Counted from the stretch's first letter, positions 48,801-61,027 are shown. The stretch: 64,000 nucleotides of DNA from Scolanthus callimorphus (GCA_033964015.1 CM066923.1:1-64000), one strand, 5' to 3'. Notes: generated by a model not told the origin, from the sequence alone. Program-made: numbers and translations.

Positions 48801-51800
48801 TACAAAATGGACAACAGAATTGGGGTGTGTGCTTTGAAGAGCCACTGGGCAGTTGACAAAAAAAAACACCCCTGTTGAGGACCCTAGATTCAGAAACCCA
48901 CCCTGGAAATTTTAGGCTGCCCTACTCACCCTGGAATTCAAATGAATTTTTGCATGACCACTCTGGACATTATATACTAGGTCACCCTGGAAATCCATAT
49001 TAGGGATATACCCACCTTGGAATTTTGCTCCAGTGCATGTGCTCCAGTGATGACCACCTTTCCTGGAATTCAGGGGTCAAGTGCTGATTTTTTATACAAC
49101 TGCCCAGTGAATCCTGCTCTCTCTGGCCATTAAATTAATTAAGCTGACACATTATCTACAGAGATCAAGTCCATTTGGTGTGATAAGGGTTGTCAATCAA
49201 CCTTCAGAGAAAGCCTTTTTGCTCGTTTCGTTTTTCATGTTTTTGACAATCAATGTTATGCTGCCAATGTTTTTTTTCTTTTAGCACAATGTAGTAGTAA
49301 CATGATTATGCCACCCCTTTCCCATTAGCCTCACTGTCAAGAGATTGACTTTATTGAGATTGATTTATGTTCATCTGCCTGAAATTTTATCTTAGTGAAG
49401 GCCACCAAGACCCATTTCTATTACATGATGAAAAATCACCATGGTACTGGAGATAGCTTCCGTAAAAGTCTCCTCAATGTTTCAAAACACTATCAGGTAA
49501 GCACTCTTTGGTCAGACTCCACTGGTTAGAAGAATTAAAATACCCATGAATATTTCTATTTTCCTTTTTTTTTTTGCAACACCAGAATTTGAAAACCCGT
49601 ACGAAAACGTCAGGCCTTTCGTAGATCTTACGCGGGTCTTCATTATGTCTACACAGTCGAGATGCAGGCCAAATGGGGTAAAATTTCAAGTCTGCAAGAC
49701 TGCCGTCCGCCTCCAGAAGACATCACAGGAAATTTGTATTTCGATATCCGCTCATTGACTACAGGTTTACCTGCCGCACGTCCAGAAAAGGTCTTTTTTT
49801 GAAGACATTTCTCAGTTTCACGACACAACTATGATGGCATACTTCATCACCTTTAGATTTGAAGCTAATTGAAACTGCAACAAACCTTTTCTGAAAACAT
49901 TAGATTAACATTGGACTGGCTTGTTATGTTTGACTGCAATTGGTGTTTCGGTTGACCTTAAAATAATCTTCTGCAGTTCTGTTTTGAAAGTCGTTGCGCC
50001 AGCGGCCGATGCAGTTACGATCCGACAAGGTCGCGCAAAAATGATCTACGCACATGATGAAGAGTCCAGCGATTTCATTGTTTTTCTTCGCCCCATGTTC
50101 TCCCTTTCTGGATCGTATCACGCCCACCGTATACTCAGCAACATATAAGGTGTCTTGGGTCTACATTTTCTACGTCTGACAGACTTCAGTGAATGAGGTA
50201 TTAGCTCATTTAACTAGTCGCTAATTTTTAGATCGCGTAAATAAAACGTAGCGTTGATAGCTGATATGTACAACTCGTTTTGAGAGGCATGCTCCTAGAT
50301 TGATGGCGTGACTAAAACTATGCAAACTGATATTTGAACGCAATCGATTGGTTGTCTCGGTACTGAAATCCAATCTTGATTTTGAGTTTTGGCGCTCCCT
50401 TTACTCGTCAGTTGAAAAAGATCACAACATGCCTATGCCAAGGAAGCATTTGTCTCTTATCGGATTTCTCTAAGCGATGCCTTGGAAACTCGCCCTGTAC
50501 AAGCAGAGGACAAACAAGTTAAAGCTAAGGAGCAATTCATCCTGCTCTTCAGGATAGGAACTAAACACTTTGATAGAGGTACCTTTGACGCGTGTGCGAA
50601 GAGAGTGGGGATGTGCAGTATAAAAATCGGAGGTGAGATTATCTAGTTTGTTTGGTAGTTCTGAAGCTCTATATGTGACTTTGTGCTGTCTCTAAACATA
50701 TTTGGGCTCATTAAATTTCTATTAAAGAACGGAACACATTCCGCAGCACAGGATATTATTCTCTGTTTATCGTTGCATGTTCAGGCCAGGTTGTAATTAA
50801 TCACTTCATAGTTGATATAAGAAAGATGGGTAATTTTGAAATTTCGAATGCTCTTCCTAGCCAAACGGAAACTATATGTGGATATGACAGGCAAACGTGA
50901 AGTAAATAAATTTGAAGCCGTTTTTAGTCATGCAAAAGTTTATCTTTGCGTGTTTAGGTCATGTTTTGAAGTCTTATCTAAAAATTAATTTCTCTCGGGC
51001 GCCTGTGGTCTTTGAAATAGAACGGTTTGAGTGACAGCTTAAAGGAGCTGAGTTTCCGGGGGGGGGGGGGGATCCAATACTTTTGGGGCGGGGGTGCTCG
51101 TCGTACCTTTTAGGGGCAAAATCGAAAGTTCCCGACGAGCACCCACGCCCCCAAAATAAGGGAGTCCCTCCCCCCCCCCCGGGCTTAATCCACGCCGAGG
51201 TTGTCTAACTTGCGAGCCACGAGCCTCTTAGCGAGCCGCGAGCCTTTTTTGGCGACACATTAAAAACTAATAATAAGTTAGTAGGAGGGCAAAAAAACTA
51301 GTGCACATTTCATTTTGTTAAGCTGGCGAACAGGCTCCATGCCCGGTTATGATAAAGCTACTTAAACTACAGGTGATCCAAGCTTAAAGCAAGGAAAGTT
51401 TCTAAATAGTAAAGATTTACTGAAAAATGAAAATAATTGTTTGGATTGAAATAAATAATTGGCTTTCTAGCTCGTTTTCTTTTTATAGGCTTTGCTATGG
51501 CGATTTCATTGGTATCTCGAGTGTTTTTGTGGTTGATTTTAACCTACCCTGGCGTTATAATAAATTAACAATTTTCAAAACTATACTCTTCATAAAGTCT
51601 ATTTGCTTTTTAGCTTGGATCGCCTGTCTATAAACAGATAGTAGATTATATTTTTCGCAGTTCGTTGTAAATGCCGTGATAACTGAGTGGCGATTCATAT
51701 GCTATTTTGAGACGTGAGTACGAGAATGGCACAAAGTTAATCAACATCAATATAACTAACGGCGCTCCTTTTAATTTATTTTCAGCCTACGTTAGCGCCG

Positions 51801-53648
51801 CCGCGACTAAGTGGAATGTCCCTCACCTAGTTCCTTTACCAAGACATTATCAAATAAGTGTGGTTCCGCGGAACGGGCGTTACGCTCACGGATGAAGAAA
51901 ACCGGAAATTAGCTAAGTCTGTTACGGATATAGCTGCTAAACGCAGGCGTGTGTATGAACATTGAACCTGATGCCACTGTTAGGACAGAATGACGAAATG
52001 TTGATGAAATATCATACATATTGTAGCTACATTTACCACTGTTTATAATGTTTCTGTGAAGAGGAAATTTTTGCAACCGGATATTATTCTCTGTTTATCG
52101 TTGCGTGTTCAAGGTCACGTTGTCGGTTCTTTGATGATAACGATACATGCAGAGGATTAATCTCTTGTAATTTCTAATGCGGTTCACAGCCAAACGAACA
52201 TAATGTAGACATAAAAGACAGAAATCAAGTAAACTATTTCTAGCATTTGTTTCAAGTCATGCCAAGCAACTTAATGTGTTAACAGCAATTTGTCTGTAGT
52301 TTAATCTAACTGCAGGTCAGTAACAGATATCTGCCGTGTCGAGTGCGCTTGCATCAAGATAAAATCTTATCTCCAATGTCTCCAAAAGTCTGCAGGAGAT
52401 ATGCAGAAAACACATGCCATATCGTTTACACACTAGATCACTTGATAACCCGCTAAGCACGCGCTCAAACGTTTTTATCTGCAATGTATGCAATTCGGCT
52501 AATTTATCCAGGCGACCAGCAGCAATTCTGCAAGTCTACAGCTATGAACAATACAATGAGAAGTTAAGCTCAACTGCAGGTATGTTTTGGCTTAAATTAA
52601 GGCCTGTGAACGGCCTGCCATTTTCGTACGGGAAATAACAAAAAAACATCTGTTACATGTTAGTATCACTCAATATTTCTGATTCTCTCCATTCTTCTCC
52701 TCCTTTTTTGTTCCTCCCCGTCAGGGTTTCCATGATGATTGTTCTCCAGAGTCAAGGTGCAAGCAGCCTGACTATGTATGCACCAAAAAACTGTTGACCA
52801 GTCCTTCCGCCATTGAAGCCTTTGAAAAGGCCATTAAGTCAACTGTTGTCTACAGAAGCCCAGAAGATTACATGAATGTATGTTTTAAAATGTTGTAAAA
52901 TGACAACAGCCTTCGCCTCTCCCTTTCTGAAACATCACACACAGCTGGCATGCACACATTCAAAGAGGAAATGGAAAATTCTAAAGAAACAACATTTGTT
53001 TGAAAAGTACTTTAATTGCAATTTCTTAAGTTTTCATATGGGTTTTGAATTAACATTTTACGTGTTATTGCATGGTTCAGGGACAATGGAAAATTGCAAT
53101 CAAACCTCAAGCCTGCTTACAAACTGTAATTATTGCTTTCTCATAAAATAATATCATTTTTAATGCTTCTTATCCAGTGCAGAGATACTTACTGAGTCTT
53201 TTCATAATGCGCTACTCATCTATGCCCCAAAAAGGCTGAATTTTGGAGATGACACCTACGAGATGAGAATTCAGCTGGCCAGTTTGGATTGGGTAGGTTT
53301 CTTTGTGCAAGGTAAATGTAGATATTATACGATTGATTGGATTGTTGCTGACAGTATGCAATGAATGTGCAAGTATTATAGAAATTAATGGCTAGGGTAC
53401 ACACAGAGATATTAAAGGAGTCACGTCTTTGTATCTAGCCACTCTCACTGCCTGTCCAACTCACACAACTTCAAACTTATTTGCTTTCTGTTTAGAATGA
53501 AAATGTCAATCGCGACGTCTATGCTATGGTCTTGAGACCTTACAGCAGAGCACCAGACAGAGATGCCCCATATAGAGTTCCAAAACCAAAGTCTTTTGAA
53601 TTCCGCGCTAGAATTTGGGAGCAGTTTGTGTCGCTATTGGTTACATAA
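42835..53648 (+). CDS. Eleven-exon DDE-transposase-like protein (cnidarian multi-copy family)
   Basis: Exons: 42835-43364, 43719-43822, 46394-46506, 46885-46958, 47590-47702, 47903-47998, 48621-48713, 49396-49496, 52725-52877, 53178-53292, 53496-53648. All use GT-AG and phases agree except exon 10. About 547 residues. The N-terminus is basic (MAEHKKRKRAVARFHIDFQV) with a Ser/Thr/Pro-rich linker, then a zinc-finger-like region (CGNHCSFCGAPF ... CCNNHQLVW). Candidate acidic catalytic residues: D254 in VVITDARHD, D321 in VAHDHLPAVK and E in ESFHNALL, matching the spacing of RNase-H-fold transposases; EGKTWFSELSDK and KATKTHFYYMMKN are family blocks. Exon 10 is 115 nt, so CRDTY meets TGA and ESFHN lies in another frame: this copy may be dead, or the base may be an error. 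Introns hold several small mobile elements. Confidence 0.72.
43953..44010 (+). repeat. SINE-like fragment with B box
   Basis: TTGGAGCACGCTTGGTACTT followed by AAGATTGGGTTCAAACCCCA resembles a tRNA-derived sequence with a B box. A related copy is at 47406-47470. Both lie in introns of the same gene. Confidence 0.4.
44207..46241. mobile_element. Non-autonomous DNA element, relative of 24667-26339
   Basis: Terminal inverted repeats of about 37 bp begin GTGACCCTCCACGGGAAAAC. ATTT flanks both sides (44203-44206 and 46242-46245), a likely 4-bp target duplication. Each end carries arrays of ATAACGG/CCGTTAT motifs (for example GACCGTTATAACGGTCT), while the middle is unrelated AT-rich DNA with no transposase frame. 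It lies in intron 2 of the transposase-like gene. Confidence 0.87.
47406..47470 (+). repeat. SINE-like fragment with B box, second copy
   Basis: GGAGCATGCTTGATAATATC...AAGATTGGGTTCAACTCCCA matches 43953-44010 apart from substitutions. It lies in intron 4. Confidence 0.4.
48061..48186. repeat. Foldback element, second copy of the 39236-39338 family
   Basis: GGGCTTTTGTCACACAGCAG pairs with the reverse complement of CTGCCATGTGATAAAGGCCC, and CAGCCATCTTGG with CCAAGATGGCTG. The interior is the reverse complement of the first copy. It lies in intron 6. Confidence 0.75.
49497..52724 (+). other. Large intron 8, no gene seen inside
   Basis: This 3.2-kb intron contains a G/C-tract palindrome (51057-51183: poly-G...GGGTGCTCGTCG paired with CGACGAGCACCC...poly-C) and otherwise unrecognised AT-rich sequence. 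Small frames show no domain. Confidence 0.6.
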
Positions 53649-54337
53649 GGTAAAACCATAAAACATAGCTCTTACAATACCTGCACTCCTGCTCTAAGGA
53701 GAGTGATTCACACTTGAGCCATATCAGCAGATGTTTTCTCTTATTCCATTTTGACTGTTAAGCGTGAATCACTCAGATCCAGGAGAGGCATAACTTGCAT
53801 TGTATGTCATTTTTGTTGCTTTTTATATTGCATACCAACTCAATATTATTTGTGGGCTTCTTTTTTATTCTGCAGGTGACTGAACCTGATAATCTGAAAA
53901 CGGTGCCCTAAAAATGCAGATGTCCCAGGGTTCAGTTACACTGTAGCTACTAGACTTCTATTCATGACATACCCAGTCATTTCAAATGCAACCTGGTAAA
54001 GGCCTTGGTCACAATAGAGCAGATTTCCAATGACTATTGAAAGAAGTCAGACTTGTGTTTGCTTCACATTTTTATTGTTTTTTTTTAGCCAATCAGATTG
54101 TGAACTAAAATGTTCACCTCCTGGTTGCTTTGTTGTTGAATGGGTGTAGCTATTGAACCCCATTAGAATTTCAGATGAGTGCATGTCAAAAATAGCAAAA
54201 TTGCCAGTTCAATAGTGGAAGCTACGTTCCAAAACAAACAGAGTTGAAGTAAATGTCAAGTCAGACTTGTGTTTATATACCAGTTTGTTGTCTGACATGA
54301 GTATTATTGTTTGCTCACCATATTATGACTGGCTGAC

Positions 54338-55619
54338 GGGTTTCCACAAAACACTGACCTCCGGTCCATGGACCTCTCGCGGACCCTGGTCCATGGACCC
54401 CCTTTTTGAAAACAGAGCAAGAAGCATCCGTTTCCGTTTGAAAACGGTGTATAAGTTCGCCCCTAAAGACTGCTAAAGGTCAAGTTTATGTATTAGTATC
54501 TAAGATTTATTAATTTCTTCATTTAGACCTTGAAGATGACTCACCTTATGCCTCCTTGCCTAATGAGGGACTGGCCATAAATAAGAGGGGGGAGGGCTTG
54601 TGCAAAGAAGGGGAGGGCCTCTAATTTTCATGCTGGTGAAAAAGGGAGGGTCAAAAAATTCGGTGCAAAGGATAAAGGGAGGGTCATTATTTTTTACGCA
54701 AACATTGTTTACAGGGCCGTAGTGCTTATAGGGTCAGGGGGACCTGTGCCCCCACAGTTTTTTCCCCAATCAATCCTTAAAGGTCCTGATTTTGCACCCT
54801 GCATATCAAAAGTAATTTCACATGCTGGGATCTAAATTTTCGGCGCGCTTCACGCTCAACAGATTAAATAAAAATGTCTATATTTTTGCAATATCTATAT
54901 CCAGTGAATGATGGGGGAGGGTCACCATTAAATATTCCACCGCATTTGTGAGGGCCAACATTTTTCATGCATCTTGTCTTGTAGACCAAAATAAAAATGC
55001 ACCAGCCCTCCCCCCTCTTATTTATGACCAGTCCCTGACTTAATTACCAGTCATCCAAGGAGGCATAAGGCGAGTCATCTTCAAGGTTTATTAAATGAAG
55101 AAATTAATAAATCTTAGATACTAATACATACTAATACAAACTTGACCTTTAGCAGTCTTTAGGGGTGAATTTAGCTTAGGGGCCGACCATTTAACTCTTG
55201 AGGGGGGGTGGGCTTTTTTGAAAAAAAGTTTCATGCACGGTCCGAAGGGCCGAAAAAAATTTCCTACACAGCAAAATGGTGACTAAAACCCTTCTTTCTT
55301 ATCGGAAAATTGTTTTTCACTGCATAAACGAGGTATAAAGCCCCCCCCCCCTCAAAAGTTAAATGGTCGGCCCCTTACCTATGTGACTTGTGCAACCCTC
55401 CATCATTGCGGATTTCAATTTCTTTTGAGGTGCTGCTATGTTAGATATCGTGGGCTCATTTTTTTTGCGTTCATGTTCGCCTATTCATACAATACAAATT
55501 GTGTGTGTACGCTTCTATATTCATCTCTGCTTTTTTTAACTCCTATGTTTTATAGGGGGTCCATGGACCAGGGTCCGCGAGAGGTCCATGGACCGGGGGT
55601 CAGTGTTTTGTGGAAACCC
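54338..55619. repeat. Nested foldback elements between convergent genes
   Basis: Outer arms: GGGTTTCCACAAAACACTGA...TCCATGGACC at 54338-54400 pair with the mirrored sequence at 55557-55619. Inner arms: CCCTAAAGACTGCTAAAGGT...AAATCTTAGATACTAAT-type sequence at about 54453-54600 pair with about 55010-55171. A third palindrome, 55179-55376, has GGGGCCGACCATTTAACT against AGTTAAATGGTCGGCCCC. The arrangement implies successive insertion of at least two or three inverted-repeat elements. Confidence 0.8.
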
Positions 55620-55844
55620 CTGGCTGACAGACAAAACGCCTAATGCTCTTGTCCAATTAAGGATACAAAGTAAAATGCAAGTTTCTTATCTGAAATCTAT
55701 ATGTAGTATTAGTAAACTACCATAGCTAGAGTTATTCTAGACTCAGGGCAGCCATAAGTAGGACACAAAGCAATTCAGCAATTGGAACAGCATGGTTTGT
55801 CGAAAAATGTCACAAAGATGGGAAGAAAATTAGAACTTAGAAAT

Positions 55845-58609
55845 TCAGAACCTCATGTGTCCCATATATGGGACCCCATCAGGATTTGGCCAGCGGGCAC
55901 GCACATTCGCCACCACACACTCTGGCATGATGTCTCTCTTGTCATTTGCTAGACAGCCCCGACTCTCCTTTTTCTGGAGGTACTCCTCTGTCTCCCATAG
56001 CCCAGCTTGGTTGAAGAGGCTCCAAAATGATCTATACTCCTTCTTCCTCCTGAAGTGATTTTTGAGAGCAGGAGGACCAGAGGGCCGAGGAAACTCATCT
56101 GAGACAACACAGGGTGTCTGCCGGCAGTAAGGGCATTGTTGCCATGGCACCACTGCATTTGGTTCAGTAGACATACATGTAGTGCTTGTAGATGCCAAGG
56201 TGGTACGCCTCCCAAAGAGCATTGGCCCAGCAGGCAGCACGTCGGGAAGATCTACAATGTCAGGCAATTGAAATCTTTTTTTCCCTGAGAAAGGCAAATA
56301 GACATATATATATATTATAACAGGGCTTGGAAATTGCTACCAGTTGGTCACTCAGGGCTGGGTGACTACCGTAAACATTTGAACTTAGGCACTGAGCTGG
56401 TGCCACATATTTTGATACTTTTTCAAGCTTGATCATATCTAATGACAAAGTTATTTTCGAGTGACCAGTAGTTTGCACTTGGTCACCAACTGGTGGCTAA
56501 GAAAATAAGTTAATTTCCAGCCCTGATATATGACGTCTCTGTTACAGGAGCACATGAAATAAAGCTATGAGATGATCTGATGCTGATCATCATTTGCCTA
56601 AGCAATTCTGATTCTGGGGAGATGGGGGGGGGGGGGGGGGGGTGAAGTGTTTTCTTGATTTCTGATTGGTTGATTTCTCCTGAGTGATCTCAAGTTTCCT
56701 TATCTGTGCGTGTGGTTTGTCATCTCTTGGTGTGGTAATTTGCTGCTCAACCACAATGTGTTTTTGTTTACCTTTGGGGTCAAATAACTTTGCTCTCAAA
56801 ATGAGCATTCTCTTTGCAGCATGTCTCCCCTGGTGAGTTTATCGCCCAAAATGCAAATGCAGGTGGAAAATTTGGGCTGGTACCATAATGGTGTAAATTC
56901 CACAAATAAGAACATAGAGGCCAATTTTTGTACTGACCTTTTTTTGCATTCTTGCACTGTTTTCTTCTCTTACCTAAGTAAAGGAACATTCATTGTTTAT
57001 TCTGGCAAGGGGAGGGTTGGCAAGAATTAGGGGGAAGTGGGCATGACAATTTCATCATTAATGCCAACAAACATAGGGGGCTTACACCAAGAGGGCCATG
57101 AGCTTTGTTGTATTCAGTGGGGTCAAGAGTTTTGTTTTGGGTTTGAATAATCTTGCCAACCCAACTCCTGCATTAATAATGAATGCCAAATAATAGTACT
57201 TTTATATGGAAAGAACCAAGTATAAGACCTCACTAAAAATACATTTTTGACAATACAGAAATCATGGTACTAGTGATTGCATGTACACTGACCTTGTGGA
57301 TTTGAATTGTCTGGAGGCACAGCAACATTTGTAGCTGCTGGTAAAACAGTTTTTTTACCTATGAATTAGTAAAATCGTTTGTCAAATAATTTTGCAAAAG
57401 TGTTTTTTTTTTCTGTGGAAAGGGAACTGCTGCCATTCAAATGTAATATCATTGCCCTGCAGTTTGTATTGTGTAATGAATAATCTGGTCTCGACACCAA
57501 ATCACAAACCGCTGACAACATTTAATTCCTGAGATGGTCATTGAAAAGTCTGGAAGTTTTGGTTCATCCCTGGCCAAACCACGAGAGCACATAAAAGTTT
57601 ACTTGTTTTGTGAACCCACTAGAATATTGATTTATTATATACTGTGACCGGATATCCGTGAAATAAAGCCGTGAATAAAAATCGTATCAGTGAATGATAC
57701 GATATCATTTCATGGCAAGAATAAAATGCAATTGTCTTTATTTTTATCTGACTCTTTTTTTTTGGCTATTTTATCTGACTCGAAGGACTCGCTCGTTCGC
57801 GCGATGACACGAAAACTCATGAATAAAAACGATATCAAGCTCTTACTATGTAATAATCTCTATTTATCTGGATCATTGTGCAGGAGCTAAGTTTTATCTA
57901 AATAAAAGTATGCGACGTTTGGAGCTAAAAATAAGCAAAAGTCATAACGGCTGCGAGACGGAATCTCGAGGAACTTCTTAGCTTTTATGCTGCCAAAATC
58001 TTTATTTTTAAGGAAAACTAAGTTTTGTCACGAATAATATTTTAGCGATCGCTGCAGCTAATAAAAACAAAGCAAATTTCAAATTATTTTGGTTACCGCC
58101 AAAATAACGCATGCTTAGCTGCGAAGTGGAGTCTCGAGAAACTCTTGGGAATTTCTGGGCTTTTTACAGCTAAATCTTTCAGTTCATGTTGAAGATGACA
58201 GCAGGATTAAATAAAAAAGGAACAAGTCCTATATACATGAAGAAGTTGCATCTTTCCAACTCTAAATTTGAACTTTTGCGAGCTCGCGAACTCTAAATTT
58301 GAACTTTTGCGAGCTCGCGAAAGCGACGAGTGACAAAATGGCGGGAATTGCGTGTCCGAGGCTCTTGGTAATAGGTTTATTTCTTCAGTTATTTCTAAAC
58401 TCTCACCTCTTAATCTCTTTCGAGACTTAATCTGAATCGATTTCAAGCTTTTTGAGATGGAAAATAAAACATCTTTCTCCTCTTCCGAAACTTCGAGCGT
58501 TATCTCCCACTGCAAAGTAAAAAATAAGAATCGTAAAAAATCCTCAATACGTGCATAGGCAAAGCAAATACAATGGACAGCAATTTCTGCTTACCCTGTG
58601 CTCCGACAT
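55845..58609 (-). CDS. Four-exon 200-aa protein with a CxxC/Cys cluster (multi-copy cnidarian family)
   Basis: Exons: 58609-58595 (MSEHR), 58509-58407, 57337-57293, 56284-55845. Phases are consistent (0, 1, 1) and the sum is exactly 201 codons including TGA. The N-terminal half is acidic then basic (WEITLEVSEEEKDVLFSISK, IQIKSRKRLR). The C-terminal exon has a Cys cluster C105-PY-C108-RQTP-C113, a basic stretch FRRKKEYRSFWSLF, and a conserved-looking tail IMPECVVANVRARWPNPDGV and MGH. I recall similar proteins next to transposase-like genes in coral genomes, function unknown. The Cys cluster suggests metal or nucleic-acid binding. It is convergent with the transposase-like gene. A TATA box lies ~130 bp upstream of the ATG. 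Confidence 0.72.
56321..56526. repeat. ~205-bp imperfect inverted repeat
   Basis: CAGGGCTTGGAAATT at the left pairs with AATTTCCAGCCCTG at the right. Inner TTGGTCACTC and GAGTGACCA also pair. It lies in intron 3 of the 200-aa gene and is MITE-like. Confidence 0.6.
58260..58321. repeat. 31-bp perfect tandem duplication
   Basis: CTCTAAATTTGAACTTTTGC and the following GAGCTCGCGAA occur twice without change, in intron 2 of the 200-aa gene. Confidence 0.95.
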
Positions 58610-58735
58610 TTCCTTGAATTTCCCTCTTTCCTCGATACAAGAACTATCAGATTGAGTCGAGGACGACTGCAGCGGAGCTCTTACCTCGACGGTGGTTGAG
58701 TGACAACTGACTATCAAAGGCCCGCGGGCCCGCTC

Positions 58736-58757
58736 CTTTTATACCGGAACTCCGTGT
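58736..58757 (-). promoter_or_regulatory. TATA-containing 22-bp sequence, right (inverted) copy
   Basis: On the minus strand this starts ACACGGAGTTCC and ends TATAAAAG (TATA at 58743-58737), identical to 42385-42406. A GC-rich palindrome GGGCCCGCGGGCC follows. It is placed as a core promoter for the 200-aa gene. Confidence 0.65.
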
Positions 58758-58759
58758 TT

Positions 58760-60743
58760 AATAATATATGTCACTGGCTTATCTGCTTATGGCAAAATCA
58801 TTGGATACTAAAAAGTGAAATTTTGTTATTTTCGAGCATACCAAAAACAACTTAATAAATTAAATAAGTCTGTTTCCTTAGAAAAGAAAGATTATGTTAT
58901 ATAGTTGGGGCAGAAACATATAACTTAGTTGAAACGTGTAACAAACATACATTACTTTAGTGCCAAGCTGCGGATGTTGTTGCAAGACTTCGAGATGTTA
59001 AATGTTAGTATATTATCACTTACCACTGTTGCTCTACTTTATATGAGCGGGAAAAAAAATATTATGAAGAGAAAACCTACTTGGGTTTGCAGTCGAGAGT
59101 TCATTATTGACCAAATATGGTCATAAATTCATCTCGAATAATCCACAGCTTGGTTCGCCGTTCATGTTTCAACTCACTTATATGTTTCTGGTTGGGGTAA
59201 TGATTGATAGTACTCTTTCATGGAAACAATGACTTGGGTGCTTACCATTGGTCAAAGAAAACCGGTCGGTTTGATCAGCGTCCAATGGTACAAATTATTC
59301 CGGTTGTGATAAAATACCGAGTGGAATGGCGCTTACCATTGGGTCGGGACAAAACGTGGCCTAGGCCATGGCCTACCCTGTATTTTCTTTTTAAAGCTCT
59401 GAAAACAGGTAAACTCAAAATATAATGCCTCCTGACAGATAGTCAACATAAACAAACACATAAACAACCTGTCAATCAAATATTTGTGACGTCATTACTA
59501 ACGTTATCTCCAGTAAAAATGTTTTTAACTCTGCGAATTTCTAATATACAACCGCCAAATTTTACCAACAAATTATTTGCACATCGGTTATTGACACCTG
59601 TAAATTACAATGTAATGACGTCATCAATCACGTGATTTTACTGTTACGTTAACGAACGGACAATATATGCAACACTATTGATTAGTTAATTATTATAAGA
59701 GAGATTACGATGTCAATATCAAGAGATCGTTTTACGCCGTATGAATCATGTGATTGTAAGTACATAGATAACGTTTGTATAATCAGTGGAATTTCAGCTA
59801 ACCAAAGGAACAAAAATACAGCTAACCCGGACAAGGAAAAATAGCTAACCAGGAGTTATAATCAGTGATCAGTTAGACACTCCACAGAAGTAAGTGTTCA
59901 TAGATTCCGAATTATGGATTTCCTGTAATCTCTGACTAAATGTTATTTACGTGCATTCTTCTCAGGTGACTTAAGGCATGGGTCCATGCGGCCACGCCCT
60001 TAAAAACATTCAATCAGGCCTTACTTGGGGTGAATTAAAGATAGGCTTCTTGTGTTGGTATGATGTCTTAGACATCGTCATTCTTGTTAATTTGAGTTGT
60101 TGGTGTTTCCATGGGAACGAAATCCTAACCTTTGACCTCCATATTAAGAAATGAAACTTCAGAGCCTCCGCAGGTTCAAAAAATTCGCACCACTCTTAAA
60201 ACCACCAGATGGAAACGGTAGGGAATAATGTAGTATTTATCACTCCAATTTCCGATCTTGCACAATATTTTAATTTCGAAGTTATTAAAGGGTATCAAAT
60301 TTCAAAGTGTCCTAAAATAGGATTCCTAATGAAATGGTCACGTTTTCGAATTAGATCAGATATACCTGTGATGGTCTTAAACACATCACATTGTTAAATC
60401 CTCAGAGTTTGAAACTTTTCCCGACCTGCCGAGGGCTTTTTTGGAAATTGCTTTAAGGTAAGGTTCAAAGGTCACATTCCATGTTTCCATGGAAACAAAA
60501 CACAACATTTACTTGTTTCATGACCGTTAACAACCTTAACCATGTTTGACAGTGGAAGTAGCAAAGCCACTGAAGATAGACCACCCCCTAACGTTTTTGA
60601 TCCGCCATTTTGAATGCAAATGAGACCCAGGCCTTAACTCTCCTGAGTTGTTTAGATCGAATAAATATCCTCTTCAAATTAGAGTGTTATACGATTTGTG
60701 GTAAAGTCTTCACGGAACAGAAACAATACAGAACGAACCATTT
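58760..60743. other. No convincing gene
   Basis: Frames here are short. At 59520-59640 there is a diverged relative (ACTCTGCGAATTTCTAATAT, ATGACGTCATCAATCACGTG) of the tandem element at 60744-61027. Confidence 0.55.
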
Positions 60744-61027
60744 ACAAAACTGCTTATAACTCCGCGAATTTTTAGAGTAAGACCATCAAACTTTGTCAAC
60801 ATCCGCTCTGGCACATTGGCAATTGGCACATATCAATCACAACGCGATGACGTCCAAGATCACGTGATTTCACAAAACTGCTCATAACTCCGCGAATTTG
60901 CAGAATACGGCCGTCAAACTTTGTCAACATCCCATCTGGCACATTGCAAATCGGCACATATCAATCAAAATGTGATGACGTCATCGATCACGCGATTTCA
61001 CATTGGCGGAGTTATAAGCAGTTTTGT
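60744..61027. repeat. Element with inverted ends and two internal tandem units
   Basis: ACAAAACTGCTTATAACTCC starts the element and GGAGTTATAAGCAGTTTTGT ends it in inverse. Inside, a ~128-bp unit (AACTCCGCGAATTT...ATCACGTGATTTC) is repeated in tandem at about 60744-60872 and 60873-61005 with ~15% visible differences. Each unit includes GATGACGTC and ATCACG(T/C)GA. Confidence 0.75.

Noticed and set aside
53700..53780. GAGAGTGATTCAC/GTGAATCACTC inverted repeat as a terminator hairpin
   Set aside because: Eukaryotic genes are not ended by such hairpins; it is more likely another small foldback.
42385..58757. Target-site duplication around the putative 16-kb element
   Set aside because: Bases flanking the 22-bp inverted sequences (GAGC at left, TTAA at right) do not match, so no duplication is claimed.
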